Shown piece after piece: positions 37,801-44,150 of a stretch of DNA of 64,000 bases. Position 1 is the first letter of the stretch. Every line of letters starts with the position of its first letter. A program made the translations under genes and the position numbers. This DNA is from Bolinopsis microptera (taxonomy: Eukaryota; Ctenophora; Tentaculata; Lobata; Bolinopsidae), in NCBI RefSeq assembly GCF_026151205.1, contig NC_087076.1, positions 22,686,828 to 22,750,827 of the forward strand, in the 5' to 3' direction. The notes under the pieces are model-generated. The model ran no database searches, had not been told where the DNA came from, and saw nothing but the letters and a program-made list of their open reading frames with translations.

Positions 37801-40747
37801 GTAATGAAGAATTAACCACAATGCAATCATTAAAAACCACGTTAACTATATAGTCGTATATTGTGCATCCAGTTTCGCAAATGCGAGCAGTTACGAAAAT
37901 ATATAAATTTGAGTAGAAGGTGATAACTAGATGATTTCCAATTTACAGTAAAGAACGAAAAAGTATAGTGCTCTCATCTCGTCAGACTCTCGCTACCCAA
38001 ACTCTTTCATTGTTTTCCTTCGCTATAATAGAATGAATTCTAATTTCAGCGAAATTGAAACTGAAACTGAAATTGAAACTGAAACTGAAACCCCTTTCAA
38101 GGTGCTCGTATGGGGTGAGAAGTAAGAATCATACAGCTACAGATAACACCGGTAACAAGTCAGAGTGAGATGTGATGAGAGTGGGAATAGAAACATACAC
38201 TCCCACCAAGTGCAGTGACTTGCATAATCACTGGAGTTACCATGACAACACTTCCTGCATTCCCTAAACAGTAATGTCCCATTTAAAAAGTTTCTCATCA
38301 ATTATGTAAGCAAGAAAAGGTATTATACAAACACACAACACTTAAATTTAGTTTTGTGTGTTTGCTCAAAAATTTTTTATTCAATTTTGAAAATATTGGA
38401 CCTCGATTTTTTACGATTTTTCGATGTCCAGGATTTTCAAAATTGAATAAAAAAATTTTAAAGGCCTATCTCCAAATTTTGTATGAGCAATTTCTTCTAA
38501 ATGGTCCCTAGAACATATCATGAAAGTTTCAGGGTGATTGCTCAAAAAATGTAGGAGAAGATAGATTTTTAGACTCGATTTTCAGAACTTGCGATTGAAA
38601 ATCGCTCGCGCAATACATTTACACATAAGCGCTGACCTTAGACCGGCGATAATTTCGGCTAGAAACAATATTTTTCCATGGGACCAAAAGCAGCTGGTAG
38701 ATATCACTCCCTTCTATTAGAAACAACTATAAAGTCAATTTCGAGAGATTTTTGATGAAGACCCCCCGGCCCCCATAACGCATATAAACGCATATTAACA
38801 CATATATAAACGCATATTAATCTTTAGATTTAGTACTCACAGTTGGCAATGTTGATGCACGTATTGGTATCGAAGCTATAAGCTTTTTTTGCGGCGGCGT
38901 TGCCGGTGTTCGTTCTCTTATCCAAAACATAGGAAGTTAAACCTTCGCTATTGTAATTGTCCACAATCACGACATTACTCCTTTCAAACGGCGCTTTTAC
39001 AGGGTCGTAAGTGGACGCTGAAATTTGTTTGTTATTTCATATTCATAAATCAATAAATTAGTTGTTAGGCTTATCCAAGTGCCAGCACAATCTACAAAGT
39101 TATATACCGAAATGAATCGGGATCAGCTTACTGGTAACTATTTAAACAAACGTTTTCTAAACGTCGTTTTTAATAGTTTAAAGTTAAACGTTCCGCCCGA
39201 ACTTTTGAGGGGGTCACGGACTCCGTGCGCCCAAAAAATCACCTTGACGTACCTAAAACCAAAATTTGGCGACAAATGTTTTTACAATATGATTCTGCAC
39301 CGATTCCGATCTGCGCAATTTCGGTACTAGTTTGTTGGTCAAATGCCATCTCGAAAACAAGTTCCATAAAAAATACGTGAACTCCCACCTCCCCCCCCCC
39401 CCCCCCCCCCCCCCCCCTTTCCCCCATTTATGTTAAGATATTATATTATCGAAATAAAATATTTCTTTTTCAGATTAACTTACGGAACATCCATGTGATT
39501 TTGGCTGGTAGAACAGTTGCCTGATCGGTAAATATGGTAAGGAAACGTCCGTCAAGTGCAGAATTAGCTTTTAACGCTGCAGTACAATCTGCCGAAATAG
39601 TATCGGAAGTAGTCAGTTGGATGGTGCCAAGATAAGCTGCTAACGTGTCTGGGGTATCAGCGATAATGGCATACGTAACATCGAAGCTAGCTGATGGCTT
39701 CGGAGCGTCTTCAGGTAAAACAAACGTAAGGGCTGACTCCACAAAGACGTCTTCAACAGCTGCACGGCACTCGAGTGTAACCTTATACTGCTCAAGATTA
39801 TCACTAGATAGACCAGTGAATGCAGCTGTTAATTTGACTAGGCCTTCTGCTCCAGCAGCATCAGACGTGTGTACTGTGTGGATAACTTCAGACTCCACTA
39901 ATGTTATCTCACTTTTTAGAGTCAGATCATAACTAAGCAAGTCCCATGAAATTGTCATCTTGTTAGCGGCGTCATCCACGGTTTGAACGTCGACTTCAGC
40001 AGGTTGACTGTTAGAGATAAGACCTGAAATAAAATTAAAAAATTAATCACCAAATAGGAAATTCAGAGCTATATTTATAATAATACTATAATATATTATA
40101 CAACACGCCAAATAACTATAAGATGCAGCTCTAGTGTGTAGGTATATCATTAAAACGACTCACCATCCGCGCTCTCTGGGAGTTGACCAACTTCACGCCC
40201 AAGGAAAAAAAGGTCCAATGGTCCAGCTTTCGTAAAAGCGAACGCCTCTGCTCCGGTCCACTCAATTTGTTCAGGGAAACAAAAATGTGCTGTTTCAGTA
40301 ACGCCAATCAATAGCAAAACCAAAGTCCAGGTCTGATAGAGAGCAAAGAATTTAGTATCAAATTTGGTGCATATGCCCAAATATGGGCATATGGTTTTTG
40401 GCTCATAACTCAGTCATTTTTTGTCCAATTTGGATGAAAATTGGCCAAATTTGGCTCAAATATAGGTGCGGCTGCACTGCGGGCACCGGTGGACGGTTGG
40501 GGTCCGGGACCCCCTCAAAAGTTTGGTCATGGGTCTTAGTTTGTCGGTCAACTGCTATGTCAGAATCAAGTTTCATAAAAATTTCAGACTGGACGGCGGA
40601 CAGTTCAAACATTAGGTAATGGATATTATATAAGCCATTTTTGACCTTATCTCCGCTGGACTGACGTACGCAATATGTGAAAAGATCCCTTGTGTAACCA
40701 TGGTAACAATACTGTAACCATGGTAACAATACTGGACTCACCTTCAT
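7706..40747 (-). CDS. Adhesion-GPCR-like modular extracellular protein (30 exons, 3' end missing)
   Basis: Overall gene model; each exon has its own entry. The start ATG is at 40745-40747. Exons 1-2 give the signal peptide MKTWTLVLLLIGVTETA. Order of modules: an N-terminal beta-type region, a trefoil-like domain (exon 5), CCP-like modules (exons 6-16), four FN3-like modules (17-23), a CCP-like module (24-25), an HRM-like cysteine domain (26-28) and a GAIN-like helical region (29-30). Nearly all modules begin and end in phase 1, as in shuffled extracellular domains. HRM followed by GAIN is characteristic of adhesion GPCRs, so a GPS and seven-helix region is expected further left, but none was found down to position 1. 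Two defects: a 14.5-kb palindrome splits exon 5, and exons 13 and 14 do not agree in phase. The product would be a cell-surface receptor or adhesion protein; the ligand is unknown. The combined architecture is an inference from motif patterns. Confidence 0.75.
8125..8510. repeat. 10-bp tandem repeat (AAGGTATGAT)n in an intron
   Basis: Some 20 copies of AAGGTATGAT run from about 8296 to 8505. A looser cluster lies at about 8129-8190, separated by unrelated sequence. It lies in the intron between exons 29 and 30. Both derived open frames are repeat shadows. Confidence 0.95.
8600..8975. mobile_element. Relict of the GGACGGACATTA-type element
   Basis: TTGAACGGACATTAATTGGACGCTAGGG near 8627 and GGATGCCTTCGAGTGTTCAT near 8900 match terminal words of the TA-flanked element at 42037-44390. 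It is probably a small internally deleted relative. No coding content. Confidence 0.45.
9058..9382 (-). CDS. Exon 29: GAIN-like helical subdomain
   Basis: The acceptor is AAATATTGCAG and the donor G|GTTAGT, phase 0 to phase 1. The 108 residues are almost entirely helical and cysteine-free (VKKTVQIIDDLVNLS, FRQSAVSLTRALVKKSESK). This fits GAIN subdomain A of adhesion GPCRs, directly after the HRM-like domain. Confidence 0.75.
9455..9900. mobile_element. Dispersed repeat carrying a CGGCG-rich insert
   Basis: The ends (GTGCACCATAGAAAATGTGA near 9467; TCACATTGTGTCAATATGTT near 9813) match the inverse of 59995-60175. Between them about 270 bp is unusually GC-rich with GGCGTTCGGCG and CGGCGGCGG words, in an otherwise AT-rich window. 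The other copy lacks this insert. Confidence 0.55.
10052..10189 (-). CDS. Exon 28: HRM-like domain, second part
   Basis: The acceptor is ATGATTTCAG and the donor GAG|GTAAGG, phase 0 to phase 0. AQKFCPRSS and TDFSSCPSAV give the later HRM cysteines; the segment then enters a helical linker (KIDAISE). Confidence 0.75.
10380..10770 (+). pseudogene. Degraded LINE fragment
   Basis: The plus-strand translation contains DDTMKMFEASIKEA, close to DDARKMFEASRSL in the LINE fragment at 41.3 kb, but stops and frameshifts break it. It lies in the intron between exons 27 and 28 of the receptor-like gene. Confidence 0.4.
10818..10918 (-). CDS. Exon 27: HRM-like domain, first part
   Basis: The acceptor is GTATCAACAG and the donor GAC|GTAAGT, phase 1 to phase 0. 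GGCPSQDEV, GDYTWPST and AVQPCVHD follow the hormone-receptor-motif pattern (Cys, Trp-Pro, Cys) found before the GAIN domain of adhesion GPCRs. Confidence 0.75.
11433..11465 (-). CDS. Exon 26: 33-bp micro-exon
   Basis: It encodes DNCDLANSNKC between ATTTTCTTTCAG and G|GTAAGC, phase 1 to phase 1. The in-phase fit and the cysteine-rich content just before the HRM-like domain support it, although it is short. Confidence 0.6.
11943..12063 (-). CDS. Exon 25: CCP-like module, second half
   Basis: The acceptor is CACGCTCCAG and the donor G|GTATGT, phase 0 to phase 1. It includes TSVLCLAAGWGDYIECVEV, closing the module begun in exon 24. Confidence 0.75.
12253..12374 (-). CDS. Exon 24: CCP-like module, first half
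   Basis: The acceptor is CCCTCTCCAG and the donor CCG|GTAAGA, phase 1 to phase 0. It starts ACSKSTLTDAG and ends NVPFTLTCP, the same layout as exon 8. Confidence 0.75.
12640..13005 (-). CDS. Exon 23: FN3-like module with dibasic RRKR insert
   Basis: The acceptor is TTTTTCTCAG and the donor T|GTAAGT, phase 1 to phase 1. It encodes a whole FN3-like domain (TATVEFVPEEGFTYRLKVS, then FTGLESNVAYKISMTS). The linker SRRKRDVTP between strands matches the furin-type consensus R-x-K/R-R. Cleavage there is inferred and not shown. Confidence 0.82.
13182..13353 (-). CDS. Exon 22: FN3-like module, second half
   Basis: The acceptor is AATTTCAG and the donor G|GTGAGG, phase 0 to phase 1. YDDLTPLTEYTFTVTVLTDD is a near-classic FN3 L-x-P-x-T-x-Y-x-F-x-V signature. 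Confidence 0.82.
13492..13595 (-). CDS. Exon 21: FN3-like module, first half
   Basis: The acceptor is CTGTTTTTAG-like and the donor AAG|GTAAGT, phase 1 to phase 0. It encodes ASATITDVEVSSTARDVTIK, the first strands of the third FN3-like module. Confidence 0.75.
13861..13995 (-). CDS. Exon 20: FN3-like module, second half
   Basis: The acceptor is TTTTAG and the donor G|GTAATT, phase 1 to phase 1. EYDWSSVLEPLKSYVVVISS fits the L-x-P-x-x-x-Y-x-V strand signature of FN3, followed by GPGGDMTKEF. Confidence 0.78.
14293..14460 (-). CDS. Exon 19: FN3-like module, first half
   Basis: The acceptor is ATTTCTTCAG and the donor A|GTAAGT, phase 1 to phase 1. DVTISVVGAKTVTMIFKD and YEPVYAMKIS resemble the early strands of an FN3 domain. 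Confidence 0.75.
14628..14890 (-). CDS. Exon 18: FN3-like module, second part
   Basis: The acceptor is CCAATTCAG and the donor G|GTATTT, phase 2 to phase 1. It contains WKIFAVQVADSTG and HVYQIIYP and ends VGPPPLDAG, the proline-rich linker usual between FN3 repeats. It carries two cysteines (IICTI, YDCPY). Confidence 0.75.
15186..15270 (-). CDS. Exon 17: FN3-like module, first part
   Basis: The acceptor is ATTACTTCAG and the donor AC|GTAAGT, phase 1 to phase 2. It encodes VPKLGAPTAS and YTFTASVVLP, then joins in phase to exon 18. Confidence 0.65.
15768..16014 (-). CDS. Exon 16: CCP-like module
   Basis: The acceptor is CTCTTTTCAG and the donor G|GTAAGT, phase 0 to phase 1. Core strand LGEQVEITCSSDDY, then SYAECKKDP and KDWCL. 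It is the last of the first run of CCP-like modules. Confidence 0.8.
16366..16488 (-). CDS. Exon 15: CCP-like module, second half
   Basis: The acceptor is ATAATTACCAG and the donor TCG|GTAAGT, phase 0 to phase 0. It begins VQFQCKDQTM and ends KKCYPSCS, completing the module started in exon 14. Confidence 0.78.
16947..17050 (-). CDS. Exon 14: CCP-like module, first half
   Basis: The acceptor is TATCTTTCAG and the donor AAA|GTAAGT, phase 1 to phase 0. It encodes PCSLIGLDYS and MLINPGEK. The other two frames contain stops. It pairs cleanly with exon 15. Confidence 0.75.
17121..17251 (-). CDS. Exon 13: CCP-like first half with non-canonical GC donor
   Basis: The acceptor is TTTTTTCAG. It encodes NMCKLPTKNELDQF and then IPPNTK. 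The best donor is AAG|GCAAGC, a GC-AG type site, giving phase 0. Exon 14 needs phase 1, so the two do not join in frame. Either a second-half exon is lost, or the true donor is elsewhere (a weak G|GTGGCG inside the exon would give phase 1). Confidence 0.55.
17252..17976. other. Intron 12, no further feature seen
   Basis: AT-rich intronic sequence between exons 12 and 13, with no repeat match or alternative exon recognised. A second-half CCP exon was sought here and not found. Confidence 0.4.
17977..18208 (-). CDS. Exon 12: divergent CCP-like module
   Basis: The acceptor is ATTTTCGCAG and the donor A|GTAAGT, phase 0 to phase 1. The peptide includes LLIIGCKHDKV, TKFFCDASKY and DLIKCY. It lacks an obvious first cysteine, which may come from the end of exon 11. 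Confidence 0.75.
18581..18810 (-). CDS. Exon 11: CCP-like module
   Basis: The acceptor is TTTCTTTCAG and the donor ATT|GTAAGT, phase 1 to phase 0. Cysteines occur in EDCPLTVL, YELECQDGDY, EIECEEV and SCHAPCD. It is an acidic, divergent sushi-like module. Confidence 0.8.
19400..20150. mobile_element. Inverted-repeat element with CGGACAGATGTCG clusters
   Basis: GCGACATCTGTCCGA words cluster at 19409-19512 and their inverse at about 20065-20148, with about 550 bp between. Each end holds two or three copies and a variant CGGACAGGAGTCG. It is probably a non-autonomous element in the intron between exons 10 and 11. Confidence 0.6.
20234..20458 (-). CDS. Exon 10: complete CCP-like module in one exon
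   Basis: The acceptor is TTGTTTTCAG and the donor G|GTACGT, phase 1 to phase 1. Key cysteines lie in QCATSEV, KINYQCDTG, ELDCIYSS and IKKCR, with LVGQKINYQC as the core strand. The 75-residue module has an unsplit exon, unlike exons 6-9. Confidence 0.82.
20665..21245. repeat. Intronic dispersed repeats
   Basis: 20676-20830 (CCACTTGGGG, GGCCAATTTTTTATTTTTTC, GTTTCAGTTGTA) has diverged copies at 22395-22510 and 44400-44470. 20985-21050 carries CCCTAACCCTAG words like those at 2.6 kb. 21056-21245 is a copy of the 4829-5030 repeat. Confidence 0.6.
21497..21599 (-). CDS. Exon 9: CCP-like module, second half
   Basis: The acceptor is TTCTTTTCAG and the donor C|GTAAGT, phase 0 to phase 1. It starts LECKPGYGRDDG and ends SDKKCY. 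With exon 8 this is the clearest sushi domain of the gene. Confidence 0.82.
21850..21941 (-). CDS. Exon 8: CCP-like module, first half
   Basis: The acceptor is ATTTTTCAG and the donor AAC|GTGAGT, phase 1 to phase 0. It has AACTKPTIDDT at its start and TFYPAGTEIN at its end, the first cysteine and the pre-core strand of a sushi module. Confidence 0.8.
22100..22236 (-). CDS. Exon 7: CCP-like module, second half
   Basis: The acceptor is AATTGTTCCAG and the donor G|GTGAGT, phase 2 to phase 1. It contains SVSFNCIQD and ends NLVKCEG, giving the closing cysteines of the module begun in exon 6. Confidence 0.75.
22723..22891 (-). CDS. Exon 6: CCP-like module, first half
   Basis: The acceptor is AACCTTCAG and the donor AT|GTAAGT, phase 1 to phase 2. 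It encodes C-K-L-E-G early and YLGQAVTFKCKQD near the end, matching the start and the G-x-x-V-x-F-x-C core of sushi/CCP domains. Exon 7 completes the module. Confidence 0.78.
23048..23114 (-). CDS. Exon 5, second part (trefoil CCW), beyond the palindrome
   Basis: It begins at the left TT duplication and ends at A|GTAAGT, phase 1. Joined to 37644 and keeping one TT (AA on the minus strand), the frame continues through CNLIHCCWVSDSSRC, the CC-W signature of trefoil domains. The restored exon is 183 bp, phase 1 to phase 1. Confidence 0.7.
23115..29935 (+). repeat. Left arm of the giant palindrome
   Basis: Contents from the tip inward: AGCTGTCTTAG repeats (23127-23255); a zone rich in AGGCCTAACTGGAC-type words (about 23520-24210); a conserved short frame at 25099; about 56-bp tandem units with GGTTTCCTTCTCC (25690-25920); about 38-bp units with GCTAACAGTTACACCCC (26395-26570 and 27690-27755); a GC-rich patch (27215-27290); CAAGGTTTTC repeats (27340-27680). 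Confidence 0.85.
25099..25128 (+). other. Possible first exon inside the arm (uncertain)
   Basis: ATG at 25099 opens MEGKSQEEAN, followed directly by a full donor GTAAGT, and the mirror copy (35657 downward) is identical. A TATA-like TTTTATATC lies about 50 bp upstream. No downstream exon was found, so this is only a candidate. Confidence 0.25.
29936..30799. other. Spacer at the centre of the palindrome
   Basis: About 0.87 kb of AT-rich sequence is not mirrored, with a C-run at about 30198-30212. No transposase or other domain was recognised. A 64-codon frame (30677-30871) crosses into the arm and looks random. Confidence 0.6.
30800..37641 (-). repeat. Right arm of the giant palindrome
   Basis: Reverse complement of the left arm. 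Small differences include an extra segment near 31160 (GGTATTCTTGTGGC) and one-base indels that change frames (for example the counterpart of 24370 near 36384). By eye, identity is very high over the whole arm. Confidence 0.85.
37644..37759 (-). CDS. Exon 5, first part (trefoil-like), cut by the palindrome
   Basis: The acceptor is TTTATTTCAG. It encodes a segment with EKCPADRSGINTIDCLMPA and stops at the TT duplication bordering the giant inverted-repeat element. The cysteine spacing, followed by CNLIHCCW in the second part, fits a P-type trefoil domain. Reading on into the element meets an in-frame stop within roughly 35 codons, so this allele should not make a full-length protein unless the insert is spliced out. 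Confidence 0.72.
37760..38840. repeat. Intron 4 with an extra copy of an arm segment
   Basis: 38440-38770 (GGCCTATCTCCAAATTTTG, AAATGGTCCCTAGAACATAT, GTAGGAGAAGATAG) is a diverged copy of 27830-28110 and 32640-32960 inside the palindrome arms, but lies outside the element. 38340-38460 contains a short inverted repeat around TCGATTTTTTACGATTTTTCGA. Confidence 0.6.
38841..39017 (-). CDS. Exon 4: 59-residue segment
   Basis: The acceptor is AAATTTCAG and the donor T|GTGAGT, phase 1 to phase 1. The peptide includes VVIVDNYNSEG and ends DTNTCINIAN. No domain was recognised. It splices in phase directly to the trefoil exon (junction codon TAC). Confidence 0.72.
39393..39417. repeat. Poly-C run
   Basis: An uninterrupted run of C residues lies at about 39393-39417 in the intron between exons 3 and 4. 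Its length may be unreliable in the assembly. Confidence 0.85.
39484..40023 (-). CDS. Exon 3: two beta-sandwich-like N-terminal modules
   Basis: A single 540-bp exon with acceptor TTTATTTCAG and donor C|GTAAGT, phase 1 to phase 1. Alternating hydrophobic segments (NKMTISWDL, YKVTLECRA, SASFDVTYAI) suggest two tandem beta-sandwich domains of Ig, FN3 or hyalin type. I cannot decide which. The long open frame without stops and the matching phases support coding. Confidence 0.8.
40164..40332 (-). CDS. Exon 2: signal peptide core and N-terminus
   Basis: The acceptor is CTCTCTATCAG and the donor G|GTGAGT, in phases 0 and 1. It encodes the hydrophobic core WTLVLLLIGVT of the signal peptide and then about 40 mature residues rich in Phe and Gly (for example AHFCFPEQIEW). 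No family was recognised for the mature part. Confidence 0.75.
40742..40747 (-). CDS. Exon 1 coding part: start codon and signal-peptide start
   Basis: ATGAAG precedes a strong donor, GTGAGT (40736-40741). Joined to exon 2 it reads MKTWTLVLLLIGVTETAHF, a textbook signal peptide, which is why I prefer this ATG to others upstream of exon 2. The upstream part of the exon would be 5' UTR. Confidence 0.7.
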
Positions 40748-41029
40748 GTCTAATAGCTGTGCACCGTCAATAGTCGTTACTGTTTTGATCAATCCTAGCC
40801 TATAATGATATTCAAGGTTATAATGCTTTTGGAAACGAAGGGAAACACAAAATGCAATGCTTGAAATCTTCGTAAATTTACATCATTAGAGCCTGTAAAA
40901 CATTTAAGATAAGCACTCAATCAAGTAAAATTCATATATATAATCATCATAGTTTGTTAGATAGATAGCACTCAGTTTGACTGTTCAACTCTCTACTAAG
41001 ATAAAGAACTCAAACATAAATATCAAAGT
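40748..41029. other. Upstream region of the receptor-like gene
   Basis: No TATA box of quality and no open frame was seen. The rest of exon 1 (5' UTR) and the promoter should be here, but they cannot be placed from sequence alone. Confidence 0.3.
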
Positions 41030-41699
41030 GCGATTGCTGAAAGGTTATCGGGTAAAACTTATTTAAATGACCCAAATGAGAAAATGAATGAACTTTTTAG
41101 TGACATACGTGCGTGTGCTGAAGAAACTATACCACTGAAAGGGAAATCCTCTAAAAAAAATTCTCCAGTGATCTAACAGTAGCTTCATTAGTTGCTAAAA
41201 AGCTCAGACTCTGAAGATAAAATCAGCCCCAAGTGGTAGTGATGATAGGAGAGAAGTTAGAAAGATTCAGAGTAGCATTTCTAAGAGACTTGTGCAAATA
41301 AATAACATTAAGGCTGACGCTCTAGCAAAAGAAAGAAATAACATTGATGATGCTAGAAAGATGTTTGAAGCTTCAAGATCTTTAGCTGGAATAAAAAAGT
41401 CGGGTAACATACTGGTCAATGACATCAACAACAACCCTATTGGTACTGATTTAGGGAAAGCAAACACAGCGAAAGCTTTCTTCGAAAAACAACTAACAAA
41501 AGGAGTTGAAGCTGGCCTGCAACCTTTCACCTGCGATCCAAAACCACTTGATAACCCCATTACACCAGTTGACGTTAAACTTGCTGCAAGTAAACTCAAA
41601 TCAAACCGTGCCAGTGGTCCAGATAATCTCCAGAATGAGTTGATAAAGTACGCCCATCCAATTATTTTTGAGAAGTATGCTGAGGCAATCAATGAGTGA
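41030..41699 (+). pseudogene. LINE reverse-transcriptase fragment
   Basis: The frame at 41292-41699 encodes KLAASKLKSNRASGPDNLQNELIKYA, shortened here to its key block NRASGPDNLQNELIK, the N-terminal RT signature of LINE elements. Upstream, 41030-41290 carries broken frames of the linker region. It stops at 41697-41699 well before the catalytic motifs, so it is a fragment. Confidence 0.65.
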
Positions 41700-42036
41700 T
41701 ATAGTGGGAACAAATACATTAGTTCGATAGGACAAGGTATTGTGACTCCTCGACTGTAAATGCCTCGAGCTCCCACTTCTACTGTCTGGAGCTTGCAATC
41801 CCATCCGTTGGCTTCTATCTCTTTTGTCAGCTGCTGATATCTCTTCATCTTTCGCTTCTCTTGATCAGCAAAGTTCTGCTCATTTCCACAAGTCAGCTCC
41901 ATTAAATAAACCTTCTTTGCTTTATCTGAATAGATCACTACATCAGGTCTTAGTGGTGTAGCTGCAATGTGCTGCGGGAAGTTCCTCAGTCTCTCATCCT
42001 CATCAAATATTATCAAATTGGAGTTTTGTAAGTATA
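41700..42036 (-). pseudogene. LINE C-terminal restriction-like endonuclease fragment
   Basis: The minus-strand frame has RPDVVIYSDKAKKVYLMELT, then EKRKMKRYQQL and TVEVGARGI. R-P-D, then E-L-T, then K-x-x-R-Y resembles the PD-(D/E)xK-type endonuclease at the C-terminus of R2-like LINEs. It abuts the RT fragment of the opposite strand tail to tail, and its start is overwritten by the DNA transposon at 42037. Confidence 0.55.
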
Positions 42037-42244
42037 CCTTATCGGACCTTATTTGGACGGACATTACATGAACGGACATAATTGTGAACGGACATTAATA
42101 TGAACGCTCGAAGGCATTCAAAACCATCAAAAATCCGAATTTTTTTCAATTTTTGACGTTTTTTAAATTTCAGCAAATGATTTTTTAATCCATTTTTTAT
42201 ACAGTAAGTAAGAATAGCAGTCATTAAGCAGTAAAAATGTTAAA

Positions 42245-42730
42245 ATATGTGTACATGATCAGTGTCTAATATCACATATCATCTTCATTAAATGGGTTTT
42301 CGTGCATGAAATAGTCCATGCTTAAACAAGCATCAGTGATTTCTAGCTTTGTGGAAACCTTTTTTATCATACTACCCCGGTCCTGCCTTTCAGTGTTAAC
42401 TTTTACAAGCCATTCGGCGTGAAGTGGTTTTATCTTAGACAACTTTAGGTTAACCTTAACATCACGTGAAGCTTTCCTAGCACTGTTTCATTACCTCCCC
42501 TCAGTAATATGAACTATAAAAACGTCGGACAATGTCCTTGGCAACACGATTTACCGTAATATCTAGAGGCTGGAACAAGTTTGTCATGTTGGCGGGGACT
42601 AGCTCATGAACTATGTTGTTGAGTGCCATGATTTCGTTGACTTTTTCCGCCAAGTGACCCTTGAAAACATTATATACTAGTAGAGTTTTCTGTGCTTCCG
42701 GCAGACCAAGGAGAACCTTTCCGTCGTTAA
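42245..42730 (-). pseudogene. Pogo/Tigger-type DDE transposase C-terminal remnant
   Basis: The minus-strand translation gives LPEAQKTLLVYNVFKGHLAE, then ELVPANMTNLFQPLDITVN and, after a stop and frameshift, LKLSKIKPLHAEWLVK. The L-L-x-Y-N-x-F-x-G-H and T-x-L-x-Q-P-L-D motifs are typical of DDE_1 (pogo/jerky) transposases. The catalytic Asp expected before Asn is missing (YNVF instead of DNF-like). Broken frame; inactive. Confidence 0.6.
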
Positions 42731-42899
42731 CTTACGGCACAATAAAGTTCTCATAGTTGTCATACTCATATTCTGGGTAAAAAGTTCGAAATGGAAAAAT
42801 GTTTGAAAAAATTTCAACGGACTTTAACTTGGACGGACATTAATTGAACGGACTTTATTTGAACGGACATTAAGATGAACGCTAGGGCCCCAGTGCGAA

Positions 42900-44150
42900 A
42901 TTATTTCAAAGCCAGTAGGAATAATTTTTTAGCCTAAAAACCCAGCAGTAAACCAGTAAATAACAATTAATAGTACATAGTAATACAGTGAATTTTTGAC
43001 CCTTTTCAGACTGAAACGTTTTTCTTCTCAGATGTTTTCTATTCTTCAAAAGTAAGTATTGTTTTCAGAAATTCGCAATATCTGAGGTACAACGTATTAA
43101 AGGCCTTTTGTGGAAACATACTTACTCACTGTCTCCCTACTTTTTAAGGCTAAAGGTGCACGGCTTAAACTTCACTTATGACCAATGACGATAAATACAA
43201 AATTGAAATCTATGTAATACAAATTCAACCGTGCTCAATCACTCAGTCGATTTTCGAGAATTTTCTAAAAGGGCCCCCGGCAGTTAAAACCAATTTGAAT
43301 CGATGCATTTTCGAACGCTGATTCCGAATTACCCTTCATCATGAAGGCTTCATGACATGGGTTAAAATGCTCACAGTACATGGCAAGATATAAGGGAAAA
43401 ACTGTCTCAATCACATGATATGACCGTATAATGAAGTTGGTCTAATTTCTCGTTAGGGTTAGTGGTTAGGGTTTCAGTGTATGCTTTTTAAAGATTGGGC
43501 TAGGGTTGGGATCAGATTAGAGGGCTAAAATTTCGAATAGTCATTCAGGGCCAGCTAGACAACGTGTTTATAAAGTCCGTGACAGTCGAGTGTAGAGTAA
43601 TTAATTATCATCATTCATCCATACAACTTTCTGATCGTGATTAAATTTATATTGTTACATGTTATGTCATCAATTTAGTAATTTACGTTGCATCAGTTCT
43701 AGTTTATAATTATGTTAAGACGCGCAGCTTAAGTCATGCGCGTGCGTTACGTACTTTATTTATCAACGTGCATATGCGTATATAATAATCAAAAAGTGGT
43801 ACGTGACAAGCTTGTTTTACGAAAAAAGACAATTTCGATTGCCAATTACGGTCACGCGCGCTATTGCAAGTTTAAAAGCTAAAATTGCCCGGGGTAGGGC
43901 TCCACAAATATGATACAACAATAAATGTTTATGGTACCATGCACATGTAATTATTTATTTGTCCATTATTAATTGATTTATGGGTCGTTCACATATTACA
44001 AAATACGTTATCATTTATGAATTTATGCTCCAAAAAGTGAAAACGTAATGTATTAATATGTGATCAACCCCTTTAATTAAATTTTTCATGTAATGAAATG
44101 GGTAAATATAGCAGCTGCGCAATTTTATTTTTCATAACGAGAAACGACTG
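42900..44150. other. Interior of the transposon, non-coding
   Basis: Apart from the inverted repeat copy (43245-43430) and short TTAGGG-like words at about 43455-43475, I see no gene. 44155-44290 (TTTTGTAGGTTTACAACCTA, GGACTCGTCGACGGTCC) is duplicated at 49033-49135. Confidence 0.4.

Noticed and set aside
38215-38275. Possible extra exon (WNAGSVVMVTPVIMQVTALG)
   Set aside because: Exon 4 joins the trefoil exon directly in phase 1; this piece would need a phase change and has a poor donor.
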